Source: Streptomyces antnestii
GTDB lineage: Bacteria > Actinomycetota > Actinomycetes > Streptomycetales > Streptomycetaceae
DNA length: 64,000 nt
Assembly: GCF_004005495.1 (NCBI RefSeq)
Contig: NZ_RZYA01000008.1
Coordinates: forward strand, 248,001-312,000
Direction of reading: 5' to 3'
Shown here: positions 25,826-34,365 of the stretch, piece by piece
Position numbering within the stretch: position 1 is the first letter of the stretch
How the letters are laid out: each line of letters opens with the position of its first letter
Position numbers and translations under genes: made by a program
Notes under the pieces: generated by a model
Database searches by the model: none
What the model was told of the DNA's origin: nothing
The model's input: the letters and a program-made list of their open reading frames with translations, nothing else

Positions 25826-26029
25826 TCATCCTGCTGCCCGTGCTGAACAGTCGCCTGCATTCCGACGGCGCCGAAGACGAGATCGGGTGTTGCGGAGACA
25901 CCGATGAGCGTCGGCAACGGTCGCGATGACGCGCCGCGTCGCCGGATTCTCCACCTCGATACGCGCTTCGCCGGCCGGTGACGGTCGGCATGCACCGTCA
26001 ATGACCTGGCCATGGTGGGGCGTTGGCAC
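25826..26029 (-). pseudogene. Aldehyde dehydrogenase N-terminal stub
   Basis: From the GTG at 26029, behind an ideal AAGGAGGGATTC site, the minus strand reads GQVIDGACRPSPAGEARIEV then ENPATRRVIATVADA. This is the standard opening of aldehyde dehydrogenases (FIDGxW...NPATxxxIATV). Similarity stops after about 40 residues and the frame ends at 25826; the remaining roughly 430 residues are absent. The gene was probably transcribed divergently from the enoyl-CoA hydratase, sharing the operators between them, and belonged to the same catabolic set as the operon to its left. Confidence 0.7.
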
Positions 26030-26097
26030 GAATCCCTCCTTCCAGGGCACGGCCGTTCCACCGCGTGATCGATCGCGGCGTAGTTGGTGACGTTAAA

Positions 26098-26115
26098 ACT
26101 AAACACTCACTTAGA
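26098..26115. promoter_or_regulatory. TetR-like operator, copy 1
   Basis: ACTAAACACTCACTTAGA is a partial palindrome that matches 14 of 18 positions of the site at 26163. It lies in the divergent spacer nearer the aldehyde dehydrogenase stub. Confidence 0.5.
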
Positions 26116-26162
26116 CAAGAGTTGTGCAGCATGGCTAGCCTCGGCGGTCACAGGGGTATAGA

Positions 26163-26180
26163 TCTAAACGATCGCTTAGA
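26163..26180. promoter_or_regulatory. TetR-like operator, copy 2
   Basis: TCTAAACGATCGCTTAGA is palindromic at 16 of 18 positions, centred on CGATCG. It lies 24 bp upstream of the enoyl-CoA hydratase start. The two sites are 65 bp apart, about six helical turns, as expected for cooperative repression of divergent promoters. The CTAA(A/G)CG core is common for TetR regulators of acyl-CoA catabolism. Confidence 0.6.
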
Positions 26181-26204
26181 ACTGACGATTGGCGGAGGTA
26201 ACTC

Positions 26205-27008
26205 ATGATGAGTGACACCAAACCGGTGGACCTGCGGGTGGAGGCCGGCATCGCGACGGTGACGCTGAATCGGCCGGACCGGCTCAACTCCATGACCGCG
26301 GAACTGCTCCACCTGGCGACGAGCACGTTCGAGACTGTCGCCAGCGATCCCGCGATTCGTGTGCTGGTGCTCACGGGAGCAGGCCGCGCCTTCTGCGCCG
26401 GCGGCGACCTCTCCCAGGGCGCCGGCGGAGCGGTCACCGCGGGCGTCGGCCCCGCGTCGCGAGCCAAGCTGCTGCGGCAGTTCATGGAGACGTCGAGGCT
26501 GCTGCACGAGATGCCGGCCGTGACCATCGCCGCCGTCAACGGGGCGTGCGCCGGCGCCGGGTTGTCGTGGGCGTGCGCCTGCGACCTCCGCTACGCCTCG
26601 GCGACGGCGAAGTTCAACGCGGCCTTCCTCAACGCAGGCCTCTCAGGCGACTTCGGCGGAACATGGACGCTGCCACGCATCATCGGCGCCGGCCGGGCCC
26701 GGGAGAAGTACCTGGTGTCCGAACCGTTCGACGCCACCGAGGCGGAACGGATCGGACTCGTCTCACGCGTGTTCGCCGGCCCGGACCTGCTGCCCGAGGT
26801 GGAGGCCATCGCCCGCCGGATCGCCGCCTCCGCGCCCCTCGCGGTCTCACGTATCAAGCAGAACCTCGCCGACAGCGCGACCGTGGACTTCGGACGCGCA
26901 CTCGACCTCGAGGCACAACGGCATACCGAATGCGTGGAGTCCGAGGACGGGAGGGAGGCGGCACTGGCGTTCATGGAGAAGCGTGTGCCGCGCTTCACCG
27001 GGCGGTGA
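26205..27008 (+). CDS. Enoyl-CoA hydratase/isomerase (crotonase family)
   Basis: A 267-residue crotonase-fold enzyme acting on an acyl-CoA substrate. The oxyanion-hole segments are VLTGAGRAFCAGGDLSQG and VNGACAGAGLSWACACDLRY. The usual second catalytic Glu region reads GLSGDFGGTWTLPRIIGAGR, with Asp/Gly where classical hydratases have Glu, so the exact reaction (hydration, isomerisation, thioesterase) is open. The C-terminal trimerisation helix is intact (AALAFMEKRVPRF). GGAGG precedes the ATG pair (26205/26208). It lies divergent from the aldehyde dehydrogenase stub behind two probable TetR operators and may complement the acyl-CoA ligase operon nearby. Confidence 0.92.
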   Translation: MMSDTKPVDLRVEAGIATVTLNRPDRLNSMTAELLHLATSTFETVASDPAIRVLVLTGAGRAFCAGGDLSQGAGGAVTAGVGPASRAKLLRQFMETSRLLHEMPAVTIAAVNGACAGAGLSWACACDLRYASATAKFNAAFLNAGLSGDFGGTWTLPRIIGAGRAREKYLVSEPFDATEAERIGLVSRVFAGPDLLPEVEAIARRIAASAPLAVSRIKQNLADSATVDFGRALDLEAQRHTECVESEDGREAALAFMEKRVPRFTGR

Positions 27009-27094
27009 CAGACTCTGCGCCCGCACCGGTGTGACGGGCGGCTTCGCTGCGGAGAGCGGATCGGCTCGGCAACGGGCCGGTCCACCCGTACCGA

Positions 27095-27396
27095 TCAAGC
27101 CCCTTGATAGGTGGGTGACTCGAACTGCGGTGCCCGCGACGCCCCCAGGAGGGAGAGAGCCATGCGCCCGTAGCGCCAGGCGATCTCCTCGGGGCTGAGC
27201 GGCCCGGATTCCCGGTACCCACGAGTCACGAACGTGCACATCACGACGACCGCCCGGCTTGCCTCCCGTGGCCGCGGCGCCGTCTCGCTGTCGGCAATGA
27301 AGCTGGAGGCGACATCGGACGCGTTCCACAGGACATGTGACTGCGCGGCGGTTGCCGCGTCGCCCGATCCGGCGCTCTGGCGGGGCCGGCGGCGTA
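27095..27396 (-). pseudogene. TetR-family regulator, C-terminal remnant
   Basis: The minus strand reads AAQSHVLWNASDVASSFIAD, PRPREASRAVVVMCTFVTRG, YRESGPLSPEEIAWRYGRMA, LSLLGA to a TGA at 27095. This resembles the ligand-binding tail of AcrR/TetR regulators, ending with the usual YxxMxLxLLG helix. A stop lies in frame upstream (around 27400) and there is no helix-turn-helix, so only the C-terminal half remains. It sits next to the enoyl-CoA hydratase gene with TetR-like operators, which makes it a good candidate for the lost cognate repressor. The family assignment is from pattern recognition and should be checked. Confidence 0.5.
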
Positions 27397-27505
27397 GTCA
27401 CAAGCAGTAACGCCGACCACCCCGCCCTGCACCGATGAGCTCTGCGGGTGCCGAGAAATCATCCGCCCAGGTGACGACCTTGATCGCCGGTCTCTGGCTG
27501 TGCCC

Positions 27506-27549
27506 GCCGATCGCCCCGCTGTCTTCACGTAGACAGCGGGGCGATCGGC
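27506..27549. terminator. Strong hairpin, perfect 19-bp stem
   Basis: GCCGATCGCCCCGCTGTCT (27506-27524) pairs perfectly with 27531-27549 around the 6-base loop TCACGT. It lies 34 bp after the stop of the minus-strand NmrA-like gene and should terminate it; it could also work in the other direction. Confidence 0.8.
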
Positions 27550-27582
27550 TACTCACAGGCTGACATCGCCAGCAAGCCATGG

Positions 27583-28422
27583 TCAGCGGAAGTCCGCAAG
27601 GTGATCCTCGGCCCACTGCGCGTAGGGGCGTGCCGGGTGGCCGGTCAACCGCTCGATGCTGTCGTTCAACGCCGCCGGCTTGCCAACCGTGGCCGCCATC
27701 AGATCCAGCAGGGCCCGCACGAAGTCGGCGTCCATGAACTGACTGAGCTGCTGCCGTACAGCCTGGTCCGCCACCTCCTCGAAGCGCAGCTCCCGGCCCA
27801 GGGCGAGGCCGAGTGCCTCCACCTGCTCGATCTGGGTGAGTGACTGCGGGCCCGTCAGCTCGTAGACGCGCCCAGCATGTTCGGGGGAGCCGAGTACCGC
27901 GGCGGCCGCCTCCGCGACATCGCGCTCGTGCACCACCGAGGCGGCCGCCGACGCGTACGGGCCGCTGACCACATTGCCGCCCCGCAACTGCATCGCCCAG
28001 GCAAGCGAGTTGATCGCCGGGAAGAACAGTCGCAGGAACGTCCACCCAAGGCCCGTCGCCCGAATCTCCCGCTCCACCTGTGCGTGGTAGGCGGCGATCA
28101 CGTCCGGCTGCCGATCTGCGCTGTCGACGACGGCCCCGGAGGACAGGAACACTACGTGCCGCACCCCCGCCTGACGCGCTCGCTCCAGCAGCGGCCGCGC
28201 GTCCAAGCCATAGGGCAGCACCAGGAGAAGCTCGGTTACGCCGTGCAACGCGGGCCCCAGAGTCGACGGATCGGTCAGGTCCCCACGCGCCACCTCTACG
28301 CCCTCCGGCAGCCCGGCCCGCTCCGGATCGCGAGACAAAGCCCGCACCTGCCTCCCGGCGTCCGCCAGCGTCTCCACGGTCTGCCGCCCGAAGTGCGCGG
28401 TCGCGCCGATCACGAGGATCAT
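27583..28422 (-). CDS. NmrA-like NAD(P)-binding atypical short-chain dehydrogenase
   Basis: A 279-residue Rossmann protein of the NmrA/QOR2 (NAD(P)H:quinone oxidoreductase-like) group. The start is the ATG at 28422 (MILVIGATAHFGRQTVE, GxxGxxG-type dinucleotide site) behind CGGAGGG; the open frame upstream is antisense to other sequence. VVFLSSGAV contains the SDR-like Ser, but the Tyr-x-x-x-Lys is not conserved, as is normal for this subgroup. SPEHAGRVYELTGPQSLTQI is the typical second half. Members act as redox sensors or quinone reductases; no specific role can be assigned here. A strong terminator follows. Confidence 0.9.
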   Translation of the reverse strand: MILVIGATAHFGRQTVETLADAGRQVRALSRDPERAGLPEGVEVARGDLTDPSTLGPALHGVTELLLVLPYGLDARPLLERARQAGVRHVVFLSSGAVVDSADRQPDVIAAYHAQVEREIRATGLGWTFLRLFFPAINSLAWAMQLRGGNVVSGPYASAAASVVHERDVAEAAAAVLGSPEHAGRVYELTGPQSLTQIEQVEALGLALGRELRFEEVADQAVRQQLSQFMDADFVRALLDLMAATVGKPAALNDSIERLTGHPARPYAQWAEDHLADFR

Positions 28423-28620
28423 GACGATTCCCTCCGACTCATGTGCTTGTCCGTACGTCCTGAAGCACACGCTAGGCGCCATATGGGCCAGGTTCTGTCC
28501 TAAATGGCGAACGAGCGATGGCCTGACCAACCAGGGCGCTTCTTTTGGATCACTGGTTGCGGAGGCATCCCTGGAGGCACAAACAGCCGCACTGTCAGCA
28601 CCACCGTCTACGGTGCGACC

Positions 28621-29298
28621 ATGTCGTTTGCCCTGCCCGATGGTCTGCCTCCCGGCCGGTTCCTGTCTTCCGGTCTCGCACGCGTGTGGGTCTCGGACGA
28701 ATTCCCGCACGACATCGAGCGTCTGTGGCATCGCCTGCTGAGCGAGCCGACAACCTGCGGCCTGGTCCCGCTCATGTGCCGGCCCGATGCCATGGGAAGA
28801 CCGGTCGGCCTGTCCGATGTGGATGCCGTCAGCCTGGAGGACGTGCTGGCCACGGATTTCGCCGAGTACCGGCGCAGGAGGCTGCCCTTCTGGATGGATC
28901 CGACACCGGCTCCGGTGTCTGGAGGCGTGGAGCCGTGGCCACACGATCCCGGTCCCCCCTTCGAGCAGTGGCCGGGCCTGGCACCGCAGATGCCGGCCAC
29001 GTCCGCAGATCCGACGCCCGACGAGGCAGCGGCGAGCCTGTTGGCCTGGCTGATCGAGACGGGCCAGCGGCGACCAACGCTGTACAGATACGCAGTCTCC
29101 CCAGGGGCGATGAGTTTCCGAACGGCACAGGGTGCCGCACGTAGCGGCTGTGCTCCCACGACGAAGGCCGCCCGCAGCCGGGACAGTCGGCCGGCCCCGC
29201 CTGGGTGTGCGCACGGCCACCACCGCTGCGTCGGCGGTCACCTCGACCGATCGACCGTCACCAAGCACAGTGTCGTCAACGGACTGACAGACTCGTAG
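28621..29298 (+). pseudogene. DUF4253-like protein with foreign C-terminus
   Basis: ATG 28621 opens a 225-residue frame whose first 145 residues resemble the N-terminal half of DUF4253 proteins: FALPDGLPPGRFLSSGLARV, WVSDEFPHDIERLWHRLL, CGLVPLMC, then PGLAPQMPATSADPTPDEAA. The expected second half (ALTAVGWDGPxNY ... FWWD) is missing, and after about residue 150 the frame is basic, Ser/Arg-rich and non-conserved. It looks like a 3'-truncated gene running into unrelated DNA. Expression cannot be excluded. Confidence 0.55.
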
Positions 29299-29468
29299 CA
29301 TCTCCTGCCGGTGCCACGCCCGTCAGCGGCATCGATCAAGGCCTACAAAAATCCAATGTGGGCAGCGCAGACCCTCATCCTCATCGGCCAGACGGTCACC
29401 GGCCGGGAGCCGCGTGATCCCCCTAGGAGATGCGCTCCATGACCGGCTGGAAGGTCAGTGACGACGTC

Positions 29469-29484
29469 GTGATCACGTGATCAC
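29469..29484. other. Perfect 16-bp palindrome GTGATCACGTGATCAC
   Basis: It lies 39 bp past the aspartase stop codon. The two half-sites are themselves TGATCA palindromes. It is either a short terminator stem without loop or a protein-binding site; function is unknown. Confidence 0.4.
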
Positions 29485-29523
29485 TATGGTGCCGCCGGGC
29501 CGGTCCTGGGGCGCGTCCGCAGG

Positions 29524-30939
29524 TCAGGCGAGGGCTGGGCCGTTGCCCGCCACGACCTCGGGCCGCAGCAGGTCGGCGAGCTTCTCGGGTGGCAACATGC
29601 CCTTCTCCAGGACGAGTTCGGCCACACCCCGACCGGTGGCGAGGGCCTCCTTCGCGATGCTGGTGGCCGCGGTGTAGCCGATGTGCGGGTTGAGGGCGGT
29701 AACGAGCCCGATGGAGTTCTCCACGGTCGCGCGGAGCATCTCGGTGTTGGCGGTGATGCCGGACACGCACCGCTGGGCGAGCGTGAGGCAGGCGGCCCGC
29801 AGGTGGGTGATGCTCTCGGAGAGGGAGTGCAGGATGATCGGCTCGAAGGCGTTGAGCTGGAGCTGTCCGGCCTCGGCGGCCATGGTGATGGTGACGTCGT
29901 TGCCGATCACCTCGAAGGCGACCTGGTTGACGACCTCGGGGATCACCGGGTTGACCTTGCCGGGCATGATGCTCGAACCGGCCTGTACCGGCGGCAGGTT
30001 GATCTCGCCGAGGCCGGCGCGCGGCCCGGAGGACAGCAGGCGCAGGTCGTTGCAGCTCTTGGAGAGCTTGACGGCGATGCGCTTGAGCACGCCGGACATC
30101 TGGACGAAGGCACCGCAGTCCTGGGTGGCTTCTACGAGGTTCGCGGCCGTCACGAGCGGCAGCCCCGTGACCTCAGCGAGGTGGCGGCGGGCCGACTCGG
30201 CGTATCCGGCGGGGGCGTTGAGGCCGGTGCCGATCGCCGTGGCACCCAGATTTATCTCGTGGATCAGCTCGACGGCTTCCGCGAGGCGGCTGCGGTCCTC
30301 GTCGAGCATGACGGCGTATGCCGAGAACTCCTGCCCGAGCGTCATCGGCACCGCGTCCTGGAGCTGCGTACGGCCCATCTTCAGGACGTCCCGGAACTCG
30401 ACGGCCTTGCGGGCGAAGGCGTCCTGCAGCACGGCCATGACCTCGAGCAGGCCGTGCACCGCGAACACCGTCGCAATCTTGACGGCGGTCGGGTAGACGT
30501 CGTTGGTCGACTGGCCGAGGTTGACGTTCTCGTTGGGGTGCAGGTGCTCGTACTGGCCCTTCTCATGGCCCAGCAGCTCCAACGCCCGGTTGGCGACGAC
30601 CTCGTTGGCGTTCATGTTGGTCGAGGTACCGGCACCGCCCTGGATGACGTCGACGACGAACTGCTCGTGCAGCTTGCCCTCGCGGATCTCGCGGCAGGCC
30701 TCGACGATGGCGGCGGCCTTCCTGGGCTCCAGCAGGCCGAGTTCCTCGTTGGCGAGGGCGGCGGCCTCCTTGACGGCGGCGAGGGCGTCGATCAGGTGCG
30801 GGTAGGCGGAGATCGGCGTTCCGGTGATGGGGAAGTTCTCCGTGGCGCGCAGGGTGTGGATACCCCAGTACGCCTCGGCGGGGACGTCGCGGTCGCCGAG
30901 CAGGTCGTGCTCGCTGCGGGTGGTGGCTGCGGCGGTCAT
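29524..30939 (-). CDS. aspA: Aspartate ammonia-lyase
   Basis: A 471-residue enzyme converting L-aspartate to fumarate plus ammonia. It has the fumarase/aspartase superfamily signature GSSIMPGKVNPVIPEVVNQV (catalytic Ser in the SS loop) and the aspartase-type blocks GAGTSTNMNANEVVANRALE, HPNENVNLGQSTNDVYPTA and KMGRTQLQDAVPMTLGQEFS. Length and motifs are normal. The ATG at 30939 lies 39 bp after the asparaginase gene. The two enzymes and the permease form a pathway from external asparagine to fumarate, so asparagine can be used as carbon and nitrogen source. Confidence 0.95.
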   Translation of the reverse strand: MTAAATTRSEHDLLGDRDVPAEAYWGIHTLRATENFPITGTPISAYPHLIDALAAVKEAAALANEELGLLEPRKAAAIVEACREIREGKLHEQFVVDVIQGGAGTSTNMNANEVVANRALELLGHEKGQYEHLHPNENVNLGQSTNDVYPTAVKIATVFAVHGLLEVMAVLQDAFARKAVEFRDVLKMGRTQLQDAVPMTLGQEFSAYAVMLDEDRSRLAEAVELIHEINLGATAIGTGLNAPAGYAESARRHLAEVTGLPLVTAANLVEATQDCGAFVQMSGVLKRIAVKLSKSCNDLRLLSSGPRAGLGEINLPPVQAGSSIMPGKVNPVIPEVVNQVAFEVIGNDVTITMAAEAGQLQLNAFEPIILHSLSESITHLRAACLTLAQRCVSGITANTEMLRATVENSIGLVTALNPHIGYTAATSIAKEALATGRGVAELVLEKGMLPPEKLADLLRPEVVAGNGPALA

Positions 30940-30978
30940 GGCTGTGCGGATCCTCTTTCGGACGAGGGTGTACGTGGG

Positions 30979-32010
30979 TTACGGGGTGAGCGGAGTGAGC
31001 GGGGCGAGCGCGCGGACCGGCCGGACGCTGCCGACCGCCTTGCCACCGCCGAGCAGCGGCTCCCCCGCGAACTCGGCGAGCGCCGCCGGGTCGACCCCGG
31101 CCCGGGCGAGGGCGGCCGCGGCCACGGGGATGCGCGCGCGGTTGGCGCCGTCAGCGATCTTCACGGCGGCGGCCCGGCCGTCCGGCAGCGCGGCGACCTG
31201 CACGCCCTCGAAGCCGTCCTTGGTGAGCAGCCCGGGCACGGCCCGCATCAGCGCGGCTACGTCGCGGCCGGAACCTGAAGCCATCTCGGCGTGCTCGCGC
31301 ATCGCGTCCGCCACGCGCGCCTCGGGGGTGCCGGGCGCGGCGGTGGTGATGCGGGCGGCGGCACGGGCGAGGCCGTGCAGGGCGACGGAGAACAGGGGTG
31401 CGCCGCAGCCGTCGACGGTCACCTGGGAAATACGCTGTCCGGTGAGGTCCTCGACGGTCTCCGCGATCGCCTGCTGGAGCGGGTGCCCGGGGTCGAGATA
31501 GTCGTCGAGGGACCAGCCGTTGAGCTTGGCTGTGTAGAGCATGGCCGCGTGCTTGCCGGAGCAGTTCTGGGCCAACCGGGAGGGCAGGCGCCCCTCGCGC
31601 ACCCAGGCATCGCGGACGACCGGGTCGAACGGCAGGTCGGGCACATTGCGCAGGTGGTCGTCGGTGACACCTGCCAGTTCGAGGATGCGCCGGGTGCCGG
31701 CGAGGTGCCGTTCCTCGCCGGAGTGGCTGGCCGCGGTGAGTGAGAGCAGCTCGCCGTCGAGAGGGAGCCCGGCCCGCAGCATCGCCACGGCCTGTACGGG
31801 CTTGAGCGCCGAGCGCGGATAGAAGGCGGCCTCGATGTCACCGATCTGCAGTGCCACCCTTCCGTCAGCGGCCAGGACGACCACCGACCCGTAGTGGATG
31901 CCTTCGATGACACCGCCACGTACGAGATGGGCGACCGGGGCGTGGAGGGGCTCTCGGACCACGGGGGCCGAGGCAGGCGGCGCACTGCCGCACATCACTG
32001 CCTCGTTCAC
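30979..32010 (-). CDS. Asparaginase II-type enzyme
   Basis: A 343-residue protein of the asparaginase II (Rhizobium AnsA-like, DUF1122-type) family, unrelated to classical E. coli AnsA/B, hydrolysing asparagine to aspartate. Conserved blocks include LVRGGVIEGIHYGSVVVLAA, PRSALKPVQAVAMLRAGL, LTAASHSGEERHL, LAQNCSGKHAAMLY (conserved Cys-Ser-Gly-Lys-His) and VTVDGCGAPLFSVAL (second Cys). The GTG at 32010 overlaps the permease stop by 4 bp (GTGA); an ATG five codons on is an alternative. Position between permease and aspartase supports the assignment. Confidence 0.92.
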   Translation of the reverse strand: MNEAVMCGSAPPASAPVVREPLHAPVAHLVRGGVIEGIHYGSVVVLAADGRVALQIGDIEAAFYPRSALKPVQAVAMLRAGLPLDGELLSLTAASHSGEERHLAGTRRILELAGVTDDHLRNVPDLPFDPVVRDAWVREGRLPSRLAQNCSGKHAAMLYTAKLNGWSLDDYLDPGHPLQQAIAETVEDLTGQRISQVTVDGCGAPLFSVALHGLARAAARITTAAPGTPEARVADAMREHAEMASGSGRDVAALMRAVPGLLTKDGFEGVQVAALPDGRAAAVKIADGANRARIPVAAAALARAGVDPAALAEFAGEPLLGGGKAVGSVRPVRALAPLTPLTP

Positions 32011-33455
32011 GTGTCCGCCCCGTCGCGTATCCCTGCAACCCGGCGACGCACTCCGTACCATCCCGCCACGAGCGCCGCCGCGATCAGCGGCAGACACAGC
32101 ACGGTCGTCCGGCCCGCTCCCCCGTCGGCGTACATCAGCCCGAGCACGGAGACGAGGAAGCCGATGGTCACGATCTCGGTCCACGGCGAACCCGGCAGAC
32201 GGTAACTCGGCCTGGACAGCTCGCCGTTCTGTGTCTTCCGCCAGAACATCACGTGACAGAGCATGATCATGCCCCACGTGGCGAGGATGCCGATCGCGGC
32301 GAAGTTCAGCACGATCTCGAACGCCTCGGCGGGGACGACGAAGTTGAGGCCGACGCCGAGAACGCAGATGCCGCTGGTGAGGAGGATGCCGCCGTACGGG
32401 ACCTGACTGCGGCTCATCACGCCGGTGAACCTCGGTGCCGAGCCGGACACCGCCATGGAGCGCAGGATGCGGCCGGTGGAGTACAGGCCGGAGTTGAGCG
32501 ACGACATGGCCGCGGTGAGGACGACGAGGTTCATCACGCCGCCCGCCGCCGGGATGCCGATGTTCGACAGCACGGTGACGAATGGGCTCTGGGCCGCGCT
32601 GTACTTGCTCCACGGCAGCAGCATCGACAGGAGGACGACGGAGCCGACATAGAAGAGACCGACGCGCCACATGATGGAGTTGATGGCCTTCGGCATGATC
32701 TTCTCGGGGTTCTCGGTCTCGCCCGCGGCGACGCCGACCAGCTCGACGGAGGCGTAGGCGAAGACGACGCCCTGGATGATCAGCAGCATCGGCAGCAGAC
32801 CGTTGGGGAAGATGCCGCCGTTGTCGGTGATCAGGGACGGACCGGGGGCGTGACCGTCAACCGGGTGCTGGGTGACCAGCAGGAAGATGCCGATGAGCAT
32901 GAAGACGACGAGCGCGCTCACCTTGATGATCGCGAACCAGAACTCCAGCTCGCCGAACATCTTCACCGATATCAGGTTCACGGTGAGGACGACGGCGAGC
33001 GCGAGAAGCGCGATCACCCACTGCGGGATGTCGGAGAACATGCCCCAGTAGTGGGTGTAGACGGCCACAGCGGTGATGTCGGCGATGCCGGTGGTGGCCC
33101 AGTTGAGGAAGTACATCCAGCCCGCGACGTACGCGCCCTTCTCGCCGAGGAACTCACGGGCGTACGAAACGAAGGCGCCGGACGACGGCCGGTACAGGAC
33201 GAGTTCGCCCAGCGCTCGGACGACCAGGAACGCGAAGAGGCCGCAGACCGCGTAGGCGACGAACAGCGAGGGGCCGGCGTCGGCGAGGCGACCTCCGGCA
33301 CCGAGGAAGAGGCCGGTGCCGATGGCCCCGCCGATGGCGATCATGTTGACGTGGCGGGACTTCAGCGACTTGCTGTAGCCGGCGTCTCCGGCGTCGACGT
33401 GCGCGGCCGGTTTCGCGGTGGATGTGGCCTCCTGTTGGAGGGACTGCTCGCTCAC
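32007..33455 (-). CDS. Amino acid permease (asparagine permease, APC family)
   Basis: A 482-residue, 12-helix amino acid:proton symporter of the AnsP/GabP type. The start is the GTG at 33455 overlapping the GntR-regulator stop (GTGA); the frame extends beyond but into the regulator gene. The APC signature YSKSLKSRHVNMIAIGGAIG with TGLFLGAGG opens helix 1; RALGELVLYRPSSGAFVSYA and GWMYFLNWATTGIADITAV follow, and YASVELVGVAAGETENPEKI is the conserved helix-6 region. Asparagine is inferred from the co-transcribed asparaginase and aspartase. Confidence 0.93.
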   Translation of the reverse strand: MSEQSLQQEATSTAKPAAHVDAGDAGYSKSLKSRHVNMIAIGGAIGTGLFLGAGGRLADAGPSLFVAYAVCGLFAFLVVRALGELVLYRPSSGAFVSYAREFLGEKGAYVAGWMYFLNWATTGIADITAVAVYTHYWGMFSDIPQWVIALLALAVVLTVNLISVKMFGELEFWFAIIKVSALVVFMLIGIFLLVTQHPVDGHAPGPSLITDNGGIFPNGLLPMLLIIQGVVFAYASVELVGVAAGETENPEKIMPKAINSIMWRVGLFYVGSVVLLSMLLPWSKYSAAQSPFVTVLSNIGIPAAGGVMNLVVLTAAMSSLNSGLYSTGRILRSMAVSGSAPRFTGVMSRSQVPYGGILLTSGICVLGVGLNFVVPAEAFEIVLNFAAIGILATWGMIMLCHVMFWRKTQNGELSRPSYRLPGSPWTEIVTIGFLVSVLGLMYADGGAGRTTVLCLPLIAAALVAGWYGVRRRVAGIRDGADT

Positions 33456-34183
33456 GCCTCGGGTCCGCCTTCCGTGGGGGTGTCCGTGCGCGCGGGGCGC
33501 ACGATGTCGGTGAGGGTGGTCTCCACGCGGTCGAGATGATGGGACATCGCCTCGACCGCGTCGTGTTCGCTGCCGTCGATCAGCGCCTCGACGATCGCCC
33601 GGTGCTCGCGGTTGGACTGCTCGCGCCTGCCGCCGAGTTCGTTCAGGAAGGCCGACTGGCGGGCCAGTGCGTCCCGGATCCCCTCGATGACCCGGCGGAA
33701 GACCGGATTCTGGGACGCCTCGGCGACCGCGAGGTGGAAGAGCGTGTCCATCGCAACCCACGCGGTGGTATCGGTCTCCCGCTCCATCCGGTCCAGGAGA
33801 TGGGCCAGGTGGTCGAGGTCCTCCGGGCTGCGGCGTGTGGCTGCGTACCCGGCTACGGGGATCTCGACATGGCGGCGCACTTCGAGCAGGTCGCTGGCCG
33901 CGTAGTCGCCGAAGGTGGGGTCCTCGACGGTGTTGGCGACGACGAAGGTGCCCTTGCCGGTCTTGGAGACAGTCAGGCCCATGGTCTGCAGGGCCCGCAG
34001 GGCCTCCCGCAGCACAGGCCGGCTGATCTCCAGGCTGCGGCACAGCTCCGCCTCGGAAGGAAGCTTGTCGCCGATGGCGTACTCGCCGCGCTCGATGGCG
34101 CCGCGGAGGTGGGTCAGCACCGCTTCCATGGCGCTGACGCGCCGCAGTGTCCCCCCACCTGTCTGGCTGTCTGACAGGTTCAC
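33452..34183 (-). CDS. GntR-family (FadR/FCD) transcriptional regulator
   Basis: A 243-residue repressor-type regulator and first gene of the asparagine operon. The winged helix reads AIERGEYAIGDKLPSEAELC, SLEISRPVLREALRALQTMG, TGKGTFV. The FCD effector domain has the metal/ligand residues of RRHVEIPVAGYAA, DTLFHLAVAEASQNPVF and NREHRAIVEAL. The GTG at 34183 is the first start; an ATG at 34129 would place the palindrome at 34157-34179 in the untranslated leader. It probably represses its own operon until asparagine or aspartate binds. A 4-bp overlap with the permease gene couples the two. Confidence 0.92.
   Translation of the reverse strand: MNLSDSQTGGGTLRRVSAMEAVLTHLRGAIERGEYAIGDKLPSEAELCRSLEISRPVLREALRALQTMGLTVSKTGKGTFVVANTVEDPTFGDYAASDLLEVRRHVEIPVAGYAATRRSPEDLDHLAHLLDRMERETDTTAWVAMDTLFHLAVAEASQNPVFRRVIEGIRDALARQSAFLNELGGRREQSNREHRAIVEALIDGSEHDAVEAMSHHLDRVETTLTDIVRPARTDTPTEGGPEA
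34157..34179. promoter_or_regulatory. Probable GntR (FCD) operator
   Basis: ACCTGTC (34157-34163) and GACAGGT (34173-34179) form a perfect 7-bp dyad with 9-base spacing, sitting on the first codons of the regulator gene. Placement fits autorepression of the whole asparagine operon. Confidence 0.6.
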
Positions 34184-34303
34184 GGGAGTGATCCTGCGGG
34201 TAGCGAGAGGGCGCTGTCAAGAAGCGGGAAGAGAAAAACACGAGCCTGAAAACCGGCTTCACATCCCGCGCGATCAGCTGTTGAGCACGCCCGTGGCGTG
34301 CAG

Positions 34304-34356
34304 ACCGAACAGCAGCACGCCCCGATCCGGTGGATCGTGGCGTGCTGCTGTTCGGT
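34304..34356. terminator. Long two-part hairpin (18-bp perfect stem plus inner stem)
   Basis: 34304-34321 (ACCGAACAGCAGCACGCC) pairs perfectly with 34339-34356. The loop contains CGATCC / GGATCG with a GGT turn, giving about 24 paired bases. It lies 9 bp after the stop of the minus-strand SDR gene. Confidence 0.8.
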
Positions 34357-34365
34357 GTCCGCCGC

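Noticed and set aside
27506..27549. Long hairpin as a transposon end or attachment site
   Set aside because: It is a single local stem-loop right after a stop codon, with no matching copy elsewhere in the window; a terminator is simpler.
28583..29301. Minus-strand continuation upstream of the NmrA-like gene as an N-terminal extension
   Set aside because: The ATG at 28422 has a good ribosome-binding site and starts exactly at the Rossmann motif; the extension is antisense to the DUF4253-like gene.
29469..29484. 16-bp palindrome as an aspartase operator
   Set aside because: It lies downstream of aspA, not at the operon promoter, so only a neutral site entry is kept.
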